DNA of 64,000 nucleotides from Erythroxylum novogranatense. Taxonomy: Eukaryota; Streptophyta; Magnoliopsida; Malpighiales; Erythroxylaceae. The notes below the pieces were generated by a model. The model was given only the letters and a program-made list of their open reading frames with translations. It did not search any database and was not told the origin of the DNA. Shown here one piece after another: positions 11,478 through 21,797 of the stretch (within the stretch, counting starts at the first letter, position 1; the number at the start of each line of letters is the position of its first letter). Position numbers and translations under genes: made by a program. The stretch is from NCBI GenBank assembly GCA_029891385.1, contig CM057230.1, positions 15,637,372 through 15,701,371 on the forward strand, written 5' to 3'.

Positions 11478-13307
11478 CAAGAAAAGTGCAAGTCGAGGAA
11501 GAGGTAGAGGAGGATTTCGAGGAAAGAATTACTGGCCATGGTAGAAGCAGAGGAAGAGGATCTGAGCAGCGATATAACAACAATAAAAGCAGTATTCAGT
11601 GTCATCAGTGCAAGAAATATGGACATCTGAAAGCTGATTATTGGTTCAGAGATAAACAAGCAAATTTTGCGGAAGAAGCTGGTGAAGAAAGCAAATTGTT
11701 TATGGCATATAGTGACCCAACTGACAAACAATGTGAACAGTGGTTTGTTGGCAATGAGTGTTCCAATCATATGACAGGGAAGAAGGCAATCTTTAAGCAT
11801 CTTGATGAGACTCAGAAAAAGAAGGTCAGATTGGGAGATGGTCAAGCAATACAAGTTAAGGGAAAAGCAACGGTGGCCATCAAAACTAGTCAAGGTAAAA
11901 TTAAGCTTTTACACGATGTTCAATTTGTTCCTAACTTGGCATACAATTTGTTAAGTATTGGACAGTTAATGGCTAGTGGATACTCGGTTACGTTCGATGA
12001 TGAAAATGCATTATTAAAGAGAAACAATCAGGGCAAGTGATAGTAAATGTGCGAATGACCAAGAACAAAATGTTTCCAATTGGAAGTCTCCACTGTGGAA
12101 GATTTTGCCTTAGTAGTTGGAGAACAAAATGAGTCAAAGTTGTAGCATCTTCGATATGGACACTTGAACGTGAAAGGGTTGCAGCTGCTAGAAAGAAAAG
12201 AAATGGTTCATGGCTTACCGAAAATTCAAACACTGGATACGTGTGAAGGATGTATCTACAACAAGCAGACCAAAAAGTCATTTCCGATCGGAAAGGCATG
12301 AAGAGCCAAAGCTTGTTTTGAACCGATCCATTCAGACCTATGTGGTCCCATTAACACAAAGTCACTTGGCGGCATCAATTACTTCCTTCTCTTCATAGAT
12401 GATTTCAGCCGAGTAAGTTGGGATTATTTCTTAAAATCCTCATAAACATTTGAGAATTTCAGAAAATTCAAAGCAATGGTTGAGAAGCAAAGTGACACCA
12501 GTATAAAAGTGCTTCGTATGAACAGAGGTGGAGAATTTCTTTCAAAGGAATTCAATCAATTTTGTGAAGAAAATGGAATTCGTCATGAGCTAACAACACC
12601 ATATACTCCGGAGAAAAATGGAGTGGCAGAATGTAAGAATAGAACAGTGGTGGAGATGGCGAGAAGTTTGTTAAAAGGAAAGGACTACCAAACTCATATT
12701 GGGCAGAAGCAGTAGCAACTGCAGTGTATTTGTTGAATATCTCCCTAACAAAACAGTTCAAAACTGCACTCCATATGAAGCATGGAAAGGGAGTAAACTA
12801 GCTGTAAGCCATTTAAAATTTTTTGGTAGCATTGCTTAGGTTTTAGTAAATTCACAAAATCTCCAAAAATTAGATGAAAAATTAGTTAAATGCATTTTCA
12901 TTGGCTATCAGTCTGAGTCCAAAGCATATAAGTTACATGATCCTGTAATTGGCAAGATATTTGTCAAGAGAAATATAATGTTTAACGAGAATGCAGGCTA
13001 GAGTTAGAATAACAGCAGTGGTAGCGACAAAGATGAATTGCAAATTCCATTAATTGGGGAAATGGAACTCAACCTCAATTAATTCTCTAACTTCTACTCT
13101 AATTATGTAGAGCCCAACAACTACTCCAAGTTCATCCTCAAGGTCAACAAGTGAATCTTCAAAGGAGGCATCACCAAGAGATTTAGATCACTAAGGGACA
13201 TCTATGAAGCAAATGAATTTGCTTTATTTGCTCCTGTCCCTACAACTTATGAGGAGGCAACAGAAAAAGAGGAATGGAAGAAGGCAATGGGAGAGGAATT
13301 TATCTCC
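11478..13307 (+). repeat. Copia-E tandem unit 3
   Basis: The third copy starts 1,830 bases after unit 2. Its left junction is the same gag/pre-RT fusion with two small deletions (gaaaagtgca for gaaaaagctgca), which shift the frame at the start of the unit. It carries the same disabled protease, knuckle and double stop as units 1 and 2, plus private changes such as ggctatcagtctgag. Its right end runs straight on into the single RT domain (ISIQKNSTWKL), so this is the copy in the original relation to RT. Confidence 0.9.
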
Positions 13308-14675
13308 ATCCAAAAGAACTCAACTTGGAAGCTAACAGACCTGTCCGATAGAAAGAATGCAGTAGGCTTAAAGTGGATTTTCAAGACAAAATTCCACGCA
13401 GATGGAACTGTTTAAAAGCATAAGGCTCGTTTGGTCACGAAGGGATACTCTCAACAACAAGGGGTGGACTATGAAGAGACGTGTTCCCCAGTGGCTCGGT
13501 TTGAAATAGTGAGAATGTTTTTGGCATTGGCGGCACAACTCAGATGGAAGGTGTACTAATTTGATGTAAAATCGATGTTTCTCAATGGTGAGCTTGAAGA
13601 AGAAGTCTATGTCTCCCAACCAGAAGGTTTTGTGATTAGTGGGAAGGAAAAGAAAGTCTATAGGCTAAGGAAAGCTCTCTATGGCTTAAAGCAGCCCCCA
13701 CGGGCATGGTACAACAAGATTGACGCATACTTTAAGTAAAATGGCTGTGTAAAAAGCAAAAATGAGCCTACACTGTATTACAAAAAGCAAGGCATCACTG
13801 ATTTCATCATAGTCTGCTTATATGTAGATGATATTATCTACATGGGGTCAAATTCAACACTTGTAGAAGAATTCAAGTCTAGCATGATGGTCAAGTTTGA
13901 AATGACAGATTTGGGTCTACTACACTACTTTCTTGGGTTAGAGATACTACAAGATGAAGCTGGAGTGTTCATTCGCCAAAAGAAGTATGCAGCAGATTTG
14001 TTAAAGAAGTTTAATATGTCCAATTGCAAATTGGTAGCTACTCCAATGAACATGAATCAAAAGTTGCAGCAAGAAGATGGAGTTGAAGTAACGAATCATA
14101 AGCAATTTAGACGTCTCGTTGGTGGACTGATATATTTAACACACACCAGACCAAACATTTCTTTTTTGGTTAGAATTGTGTCGAGATTTATGAGCAATCC
14201 ATCAATGCAACACTATATAGTAGCAAAAGGGATTTTGAGTGACTGACGATAGAAAAAGCACTTCTGGAAATGTGTTTGGGCTAGGATTAGGTGCCATCAT
14301 ATGGAGCTCCAAGAAACAAACAACGGCAGCTCTGTCAACAACTGAGGTAGAGTATGTAGCTGCTACTACAGCATCGTGTCAGTGCATTTAGCTCAGGAGA
14401 ATGTTGTGTGATTTGCAGCAAAAGCAAGCAAAGGGAACTGAGCTTTATTGTGATAATAAGTCAACAATTGCAATGTCAAAGAACCCTGCATTTCATGGAA
14501 GAACGAAGCATATTAAACTGAGATTTCATTTCATTTGAGAACTGGTCAACAAAGGAGAAATCATTATGAAGTTCTGTGATACTGAAGTTCAAGTTGCAGA
14601 CATCTTCACTAAAGCTTTTACAAGTCAGAGACGTGCTTATCTTAGGGCCTTGCTTGGTGTATGTGATTTTGGATC
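13308..14675 (+). pseudogene. Copia-E reverse transcriptase-RNase H remnant
   Basis: RT begins with NSTWKLTDLSDRKNAVGLKW and continues through [15 protein letters not shown] (13561), [15 protein letters not shown] and the catalytic CLYVDDIIYMG at about 13816. The open piece 13842-14246 covers the thumb (MTDLGLLHYFLGLEIL, then LTHTRPNISFLVRIVSRFM). A deletion after GILSD removes the first part of RNase H; later parts (STTEVEYVAATTAS, NPAFHGRTKHI, VADIFTKAF) are still readable up to the polypurine tract. Stops at 13413, 13556 and 13736 (after HADGTV, RWKVY and AYFK) interrupt the frame. The catalytic YVDD is intact, but the protein cannot be made in one piece. Confidence 0.87.
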
Positions 14676-14684
14676 AAGGGGGAG

Positions 14685-14949
14685 TGTTGGACATATGATC
14701 CAAAATTTACTGCACCAAATATCTGCAAAATCTTCTCAACATTCGTTAGCACAATATGGAATTTATTTATTTATTGTTTTTAGTCAAAGCATGTAACAAC
14801 TATTTTCCTATTTTTATGCTAATTAGTTATTTGTAAGCCTTTAAATAGACAAGTTTTGCTCTTCAATTTAAGGTAATAAGATCATTTTTCTTTATCTTCT
14901 TATTTCTCTTAATTTGTTACTGCAATAGTTCTCCGCTTAAAATCAAACA
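14685..14949 (+). repeat. 3' LTR of Copia-E with preceding polypurine tract
   Basis: The tract aagggggag at 14676-14684 abuts an LTR opening with tgttgg and closing with caaaca. Its right flank is the attat target duplication. Confidence 0.92.
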
Positions 14950-15020
14950 ATTATTAGTGAAAAAGAGAATGAAGTGTATATGAATAGCAAGGGAAAAATC
15001 CTGACATTAATCTATTATAC

Positions 15021-16218
15021 CTTGTTAGCCTGAACTTGAAACGCCACTTGAGTATATGCAACAATATTGTTGTGTGCCTCCTCATCTAACTTGCAATAAT
15101 TTTTGGAACTGAAATTAATAAAACCGCATTTGTTACTGCTTGATATGTTTTATAGCGATATACAATCATATGCCTCTAATTTTTCTAGGTACGGTGGAAG
15201 CTCTGGTAAAGAAACAAGGTTCTTGCTGCAGCTTAAGATCATGGTTCACAATCTTATAAGTTTCTTGATATTGCTTTGAATGCTCATGAGGTTTTTGCAG
15301 TTGTCAAGGTACAACTCCTTAAACAATGTTATATCTTCAATGGATTCAGGTAACTCTTTAACAACTGTTTTGCTTAAACATAGGCATTCTAAAGATATCA
15401 GATTCTAGATGCTATTTGGAAGCCCCTTAAGGTCCTTACATCCTTCCAACGAGATCTCTTCTAGATGCATAGGCTTTGTGATACCTGGGAAATTCTCTAC
15501 TGATGAGCAGTTAGTTAGCATAAAATTCTATAGAGACTTTAACTTACAGATGTCGGATGGCAGGCTCGAGAGCTTTTCATAGTTTTCCATTTCCAATTTA
15601 GCAAGTCCTGTGATAAACTGGATTGATGACGACACCTTTTTTATTGAAGTCCCGCTTGGAATTAACTCCTCTACATTTGAGGGAATTTATGGAAACTTGG
15701 TAATACTTGAGCAGCCACAGAGATTAAGAGCTCTAAGAACTTTCAACTCGTGAATGGATTCAGGAAGCTCTTTTATTGTTGTCCCACTTAGATGTAATTC
15801 TTCTAAATTTCCTGATAGTTCAGGACACCTTTTGACATTCCATCAATATGATAAATCCATAAATCTATATTTTGATTCAAGCCTACTTGGAATAGTCCTA
15901 AGATTTTCACAACAGTTTGAATTTAAGATATTCTAGCTTGTTAAGTTGTTCAATAAAGGGGGGAAGCTTAACTAAGCTTCAACAGGCTGCAAGATTAATA
16001 CTCTCAATGTTCTCAGCCTTATAGAGATCTTTGAATGTGGTCAAGCTTTCACAATTTTCCAAGTCAATCCTTTTTAGATTCAGAAGATGTTGTACAAAGA
16101 AAATTAGAGAACATAAGTCATGGGAGATATAAATTACCGTCATGAACTTTATTTGGTAAAGGAAAGCTGTCAAAACATACTCTTGCTCAAAACAAAGTTG
16201 TTCAGTCCGGCTACAAGG
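15021..16218 (-). pseudogene. TNL-2 LRR exon, distal part
   Basis: This is the continuation of the LRR exon interrupted by Copia-D. From 16218 the frame reads SRTEQLC, then an unusual stretch of about 33 residues, then VQHLLNLKRIDLENC. After a frameshift near 15970 a second frame shows successive leucine-rich repeats: ELHLSGTTIKELPESI, RALNLCGCSSITKFP, KLSSLPSDICKLKSL, EISLEGCKDLKGLPNSI, LECLCLSKTVVKELPESI and ELYLDNCKNLMSI. It ends with PELPPYLEKLEA and a KLDEEAHNNIVA segment, a common close of TNL LRR exons. A donor-like gtataat starts at 15020. At least four in-frame stops (for example after SITKFP, LKSL and IRL) make it a pseudogene, but the repeat register is well kept. Confidence 0.88.
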
Positions 16219-16566
16219 TGAAGTCGCTATCTATCTACCATATGAATAACTAAAGACTGTAAACTGAATTTGTTGAAGAAAGAACGAAAGAACAAAAGAA
16301 AGCTAGAGAGAGAGAACAAAATCAAAAACAAGGGCAAACAGAGTATATCAAGGACTCAGGGATTTCTGAGTTTTCTTCTATTAAATCGAATGTATATAAC
16401 ATATATGACTTATGTACATTTATAACACTTCTACTAACTGTCATCTAGCTGTCTTAACTGACTTTTCTAGATTCCTTCCTAACTGACTCTTTATGTAGTT
16501 GCATAGCTCGCATGTAAGCTGGAAACTTCTTCTTTACTACTGTATTTCTGAGACATTTCTTCTACA
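16219..16566 (-). repeat. 3' LTR of Copia-D
   Basis: On the minus strand it starts tgtagaagaa and ends gacttca. The purine-rich aatgaggagat immediately upstream (minus strand, 16567-16577) is the polypurine tract. It differs from the 5' LTR by a few dozen substitutions and small indels. Confidence 0.92.
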
Positions 16567-16580
16567 ATCTCCTCATTGGA

Positions 16581-19500
16581 TTAGAAATTCAGCTTCTGAA
16601 TTCCCACCAAACTTCTTAACTGTTCGAATCGTGAAATATGAAACCCTTTTGTAAACAAATCAGCCACCTGCTCTTCTGTTCTTATATACTCCAGCTTCAC
16701 TTCTCCATCTTTCTGCACATCTCTCAAATAATAGTATCTAAGCTTAAAGTGCTTAGTCCTACCATGAAACACTGGATTCATCAAGATAGCAATGGCTGCT
16801 TGATTATCAACATACATCAATGTAGGATTCTGTACAATCACTTGCAAATCTGACAACAACTTCCTAACCCAGATTGCCTGTTTTGTTGCTGAAGGAGCTG
16901 CAACTAGCTCAGCTTCAACAATCGATAACGCTACCACTTCTTGCTTCTTGGAACTCTAAGATAAACAAGCTGATCTGAGAGTGAAACAAAATCCTGTAGT
17001 ACTCTTCATATCCTCCGAAGAACCTCCCTAATCACTATCCACATAACACTTTAAATTACATGTTCCAGTCTTCCTATAGCACAGACCATAATCCAAGGTA
17101 CCTTTAAGATACCGCAAGACTCTTTTCATTGCAATTAGATGCTGCTTTCCTGGATTGCTCATGAATCTAGAAAGTATACTCACAACAAATTGAACATCTG
17201 GTTTGGTAGCTGTGATGTACATGAGGCATCCAATCATGCTTCTATACCTTCTATTATCAACCTCTTCATGCTCACCATTCTGCAACAGACTCTGTTTAGG
17301 ACATATTGGAGTTGAGATGATTTTACATTGATCCATCTGAAACCTCTTAAGCACATCACATATGTACTTCCTCTGGCTCACAAAGATCTGCCCTCTCCTT
17401 TGATTCAACTCCATACCCAGAAAATACTTCATTAAACCAAGATCCGTCATTTCGAATGTACTTTTAAACTGAAGTTTCAAGCTACTGATTTGAATACTTG
17501 AGCTTCCAGTTAAGAGTAAATCATCTACATAGACAGATACTACAACTACATGGCCTCCTTCAACTCTTACATAAAGTGTTGGTTCACTCTTGCTCCTCTA
17601 AAAACAGGTTTGCAACAGAAAATTATCCATCTTCGAATACCAACATCTTGGGACTTGCTTCAGCCCGTATAATGCTTTATTCAATTTATACACTTTTCCT
17701 TCTTCTCCTTTTATGATGAAGCCTTCTGGTTGATCTACAAAGATCTGCTCATGCAACTCTCCATTTAAGAAGGCTGATTTAACATCCATTTGATGCACCT
17801 CCCATTCCTTCTCTGCAGTTGTAGCCAGGATCAACTTTATAGTCTCTAATCTTGCAATAGGTGCGAAAGTCTCACTGAAATCCACCCCTTCTATCTGTGC
17901 ATATCCCTTTACAACTAGTCGTGCTTTATATCTAATGATTGAGCCATCCAGATTCATCTTGAGCTTAAACACCCATTTAAGACCAATTACCTTTTTGTTA
18001 GTTGGTCTATCAACGAATGTCCAGGTCTTGTTTTTGTGAATCATGTCCAACTCCTTCTGCATTGCACATTTCCATTTTCCATTCTTCAAGGCCTCTTGCA
18101 CATGAGTTGGTTCACATATAGCTGCATTGCTTCTTTCATAGATATCTGCCAAGCTTCTTGTTCCTCTCACAGAAACAAGATCATCATCTTCCTCTTGATT
18201 CTCAACATATGCTTCATCTTCAGAAATTTCATCATTAGATATAGGAGGGTCAATGAAATTCGTAACTGTATAGTATGCACCAGGGTGCTGATCATCTTTT
18301 TGTACTGAGTCTTGTTCTACCCTCTACTAATTCCACCCTCTACTCACCTTTACTTTGTTCAGATTAGGGAAATAGAGTCTGTATCCTTTTGTAGCATCTG
18401 AGTATCCTATAAAGATAGTTGGTTCACTCTTTCTGTCCAACTTTCCTGTTCTGACTTGTGGTACATGAGAATAACATAAGCTTCCGAAGATCTTGAGATT
18501 TTTGAGCTTAGGCTTCTTCCCACACCACATCTCATACGGTGTCTTTCCATCCAGCAATCTGGTGTATAGCCTATTCAGGAGAAAACAGGTTGTGCGTGCA
18601 GCTTCTGCCCAAAACTTCTTAGGAAGTCCCTTCTCCTCCATCATGCATCTCACCATTTCCATGACTATCCAATTCCTTCTTTCCACCACCCCATTTTGTT
18701 GTGGGGTGTAGGAAGTGGTCAACTAATGCTTGATCCTAGCTTCTTTGCACAACCGCTCGAATTTCTCTTAGGTAAACTCTCCTCCATTATCAGTTCTTAC
18801 TGACATGATTTTCTTGCTACACTGATTTTGAACTAGGTTCTTAAATTTTTTGAAAATATCAACTACTTCTTCCTTGCTTTTAAGATAGTAAAGCCAAGAG
18901 TATCTTGAGTAATCATGAATCATTAATAAAAAATACTTACTGCCACTCAATGATTCTCCAGCCATCGGTCCACACACATCCAAGTGAATTAGTTTTAATG
19001 CTTCAATAGCTCTCCATGAAGATCTGGAAAATGGGAGTCGACCTTGATTTCCTTTGAAGCAAGTTGTACACTGTGATCCATCTCCAAGCTCCGCAGGAAG
19101 ATCATTGGCCAGCTTCTTTTTCACCATTTCTTCAAGACCTCTCATATGAAAATGCCCCAACCTTTTATGCCAAAGATCTGTCACCTGAACATTACTGACC
19201 ATGGAAATCTACTGAACTTCCTCCATTCTCAGAGAAAAGCATTTATTTTTCACTTTAACTCTGAGAATCTTCTTTCCAATTGGATCAACAATTCTACAGT
19301 CATCATTTTCAAAAAACACCTTGAATCCCTTTTCAATGAGTTTTGCTACACTAAGGAGATTATGGTGGATCTTAGGCATGAATAGTAAATTTGAGGTTGT
19401 GCTACGACCCTTCTTGGTACAAATCTCAATAACTCTTTTCCCTTCTACTGAAATACACTGCCCATCTACAAGCTTAACAGTCGCATAAAATGATCGATCC

Positions 19501-19640
19501 AGCTGCGTAAACATGTTAAGATTGGAAGACATGTGACTTTTATAACCACTGTATGTGATCCATTCGGTTGAAGGTGACTCCACCAGATCACAGGTAACCA
19601 CAAAAAGTTGCTCCTCTTCTTCAACATCTTAAGCTTCAGC
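16581..19640 (-). pseudogene. Copia-D pol remnant (protease, integrase, RT, RNase H)
   Basis: The protease-integrase frame starts near 19601. The site expected to read WLLDSGCSNHM reads WITYSGYKSHM, so the catalytic Asp is replaced by Tyr. Integrase zinc residues follow (LWHKRLGHFHM and CTTCFKGNQ), then VCGPMAGESLSG, SVRTDNGGEFT and YTPQQNGVVERRN. RT at 18170-17598 has SETFAPIARLETI and MDVKSAFLNGELHE. The catalytic YVDD lies near 17525-17536, between two open pieces. The thumb is at 17480-17028. RNase H ends at 16937-16581 with EAELVAAPSATKQ, HGRTKHFKL and VADLFTKGF. Stops between the pieces and the lost protease Asp make it inactive. Confidence 0.88.
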
Positions 19641-19649
19641 AGTAGAGTG

Positions 19650-20552
19650 TCCAATCTGTTGTTTATAGATTGCTTCCATATGACCCTTCTAGTTGCATTT
19701 TCTACACACAACATCAAACCTCTTCCAACATCTATAAGCCAAATGATTTGACTTACCACAATGAGGACATGGATTATACTTCACATTTTTATCACCAGAT
19801 TGCGTCTTAGATTGGCCCTTCTGATGATTCTGATTTTTCTGTGTCTTGGAACCTCCCTTCAACCACTTCTTCTTGGACTTCTCTTGATCAACATTTTTTG
19901 TGGATGCTTTATAAGCACCCTCCAAAGTATCGCCCTTCCTCATCAGATGTCTCTACTCCTGTGCTTACAAAGTACTTACAACCTCAGGTAGTTTAATAAT
20001 AGACATTTCTTTTGAATTCTCCAGAGAGGCAATAGTTGCTTCGTACTTCTCTAAAACTGAGATCAATAGCTTCTGGACGATTCTTTCATCTTTAAATTCA
20101 ACATCATGGAGTCTAATTTGATCAGCTAACTGACACAACTTCTTAGCATAAATCTTGTCAGATTCACCTTCTTTCATATGGAGTCTATCAAATTCCCTCA
20201 TGAAGTTAAGCACTTTCATATGTTTAACTCTTTCATCTCCCTGGTACTCTTCTTTTAAGAAGTCCCAGATTTTCTTTGCTGAATCCATCTTCATGATTCT
20301 TGTAAAGATGGATGGAGCCAACGCTTGACACAAACAAGATCGGGCACGAGCTTTCTTGGTGATCCTCTCCCTCAACCACCTTAGCTGAGGTATTGTCGCA
20401 TCCTCTGCAGGCACTTCTACTGTGTAGTCATCTTCAACAGGTTCTCGCAGATCCTGTCTTTGCATGTACACTTCCATTTTAATTGCCCAGATTACATATC
20501 CTTCACCATTAAACACTGGAGGCTGCAAGCCTTGAGGTAAGTTCTCAACCAT
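19650..20552 (-). pseudogene. Copia-D gag remnant
   Basis: The ATG at 20552 opens a 195-codon frame with the DUF4219/UBN2 gag pattern: PPVFNGEGYVIWAIKMEVYM, then AKKIWDFLKEEYQGDERVK and LNFMREFDRLHMKEGES. It stops at 19965 and resumes at 19943 with a basic spacer and a zinc knuckle CPHCGKSNHLAYRC (CX2CX4HX4C) at about 19760, followed by a second CRKCN. One stop and a short gap between 19943 and 19965 are the only large breaks, so this is one of the better-preserved gag genes here. Confidence 0.87.
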
Positions 20553-20660
20553 CTCCGATGAACTTCTCTAAATCACAGCACTCCAAGAATAATCACCAAC
20601 GTCGGATCTTCAAGAAAGCTTCACAACAATCACACGCTCACAGGTCCCCAAGAAAGTAAA

Positions 20661-20672
20661 ACTCTGATACCA
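20661..20672 (-). promoter_or_regulatory. Primer-binding site of Copia-D
   Basis: The minus strand reads tggtatcagagt, complementary to initiator-Met tRNA, three bases from the 5' LTR edge and about 110 bases upstream of the gag ATG. Confidence 0.88.
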
Positions 20673-20675
20673 ATC

Positions 20676-21017
20676 TGAAGTCACTATCTATCTACCATAC
20701 GAATAACTAAAGACTGTAAACCGAATTTGTTGAAGAAAGAACGAAAGAAAGTTAGAGAGAGAGAGAACAAAATCAAAAACAGGGGCAAACAGAGTATATC
20801 AAGGACTCAGTAATTTTTGAGTTTTCTTCTATTAAATTGAATGTATACAACATATGTGACTTTTGTACATTTATAACACTTCTACTAATTGTCATCTAAC
20901 TGTCTTAACTGACTTTTCTAGATTTCTTCCTAACTAACTCTTTACGTCGTTACATGGTTCGCATGTAAGTTGAAAACTTCTTCTTTACGTCTGCATTTTT
21001 TAGACATTTCTTCTACA
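20676..21017 (-). repeat. 5' LTR of Copia-D
   Basis: It has the same ends as the 3' LTR, with the caagg target duplication on its outer side. The inner side leads after three bases into the primer-binding site. Confidence 0.92.
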
Positions 21018-21302
21018 CAAGGCAGGCGCAGCTCAACCATGTTTTCACCGCAAAACTTTGATGGAAAAGATTTCAGAGGGAATCTATTCCAATGGAGATA
21101 CGTCAGCTCATCAGGTAGTGAAGTAAGACTATGTGGAAGTTTCACAGTATCTTCGTGGCAGCTTACAGGCCATCCATATTCCTGAATATGCCAGAACTTG
21201 AGCACTCGAACATTATACATTTTGTCAAAGATATCAGCTTCTAAGCTCATTTCTCTTGCTCTACTAGTGTCTACAGATATGCCATCAATTGCTTCAGTTC
21301 CC
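21018..21302 (-). pseudogene. TNL-2 LRR exon, proximal part
   Basis: The exon opens after a TNL-type acceptor (ttatcag at the end of a 94-bp intron, 21303-21396) with GTEAIDGISVDTSRAREM. This corresponds to the start of the linker/LRR exon in TNL genes, usually GTExIEGIxLDxS. It continues with DIFDKMYNVRVLKFW, LPHSLTSLPDELTYLHWNRF and PLKSFPSKFCGENMVEL, all classic first-LRR sequence. It is open throughout and is cut by the Copia-D insertion at 21017; the rest is at 15021-16218. Confidence 0.92.
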
Positions 21303-21396
21303 TGATAATCAAGGGTAAGTGGTATGTTAGTTGTAGAGTACCGGGCTGAACTTTTTTGAAACAAAGTGTTCTTAAAGAAAAAGAAAAACAAATCAC

Positions 21397-21797
21397 CTTG
21401 TTTCTTGTCAATACATGATAAATGTTCTCTGGGTTCCACAATTTGCTACGTTTTCCAGGATCACTTATAGATTCTTCATGAACAATGCTCCGACCCATTT
21501 CTTGCAGTAAATCATGCATCTCCGACTTATTATTGCAGATTGTTATCAAACACTTGTCTACGAGTGTACTTATTTTGAAAAGTGTAGAAGAATAACATCC
21601 ATCTAAAATTTTTGCTACATCATCCAAATCTTGGCCCTTGAAGAAACATGCAATATCAAGAAATATGTTCTTCTCTTCACAATCCAGTCTATCATAGCTG
21701 ATTCTTATAACATTCTGAATTTCACTGTAAGGAACCTTTTCTAACTGCACAAAACACTGGCCCATTCTTCTTTGCTTCTACCAAACAAGGTGGAACC
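21397..21797 (-). pseudogene. TNL-2 NB-ARC exon, distal part (ARC2 and MHD motif)
   Basis: The segment completes the nucleotide-binding exon begun at 23847. It first reads TLFGRSKEEWASV, then a one-base frameshift near 21750, then QLEKVPYSEIQNVIRISYD, FLDIACFFKGQ (RNBS-D), LVDKCLITI and the MHD motif in EMHDLLQEMGRSIV. It ends with RSKLWNPENIYHVLT and a donor at 21396. All motifs expected after GLPL in a TNL are present. The frameshift, the solo LTR upstream and the broken LRR exon mean no functional receptor can be produced. Confidence 0.93.

Larger units (their letters stand above)
6852..14949 (+). mobile_element. Copia-E: Ty1/Copia element with triplicated internal segment
   Basis: The element is bounded by two LTRs of about 264 bp and a perfect 5-bp target duplication (attat at 6847-6851 and 14950-14954). 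It holds a primer-binding site, gag, three tandem copies of a 1.83-kb gag-to-RT-edge segment, RT, RNase H and a polypurine tract. It inserted into the intron between the LRR and C-JID-like exons of TNL-2, in the opposite orientation to the gene. The normal element would be about 4.4 kb; two extra 1.83-kb units bring it to 8.1 kb. Stops occur in every domain and the protease and zinc-knuckle motifs are lost, so it is defective. Confidence 0.93.
16219..21017 (-). mobile_element. Copia-D: full-length Ty1/Copia element
   Basis: The element is about 4.8 kb, with LTRs of 348 and 342 bp that look roughly nine-tenths identical by eye, a perfect target duplication (caagg at 16214-16218 and 21018-21022), a primer site and all domains in normal order on the minus strand. 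It inserted into the LRR exon of TNL-2 in the same orientation as the gene. Taking it out with one duplication copy joins the LRR coding sequence in frame (VELRLPC directly followed by SRTEQL). Multiple stops and frameshifts make it non-autonomous. Confidence 0.95.

Noticed and set aside
7816..13307. Three separate Copia elements in tandem
   Set aside because: There is only one pair of LTRs, one primer site, one gag start and one RT-RNase H; only an internal segment repeats.
21018..21185. Plus-strand frame 20970-21185
   Set aside because: It is the reverse strand of the TNL-2 LRR exon and Copia-D LTR edge.
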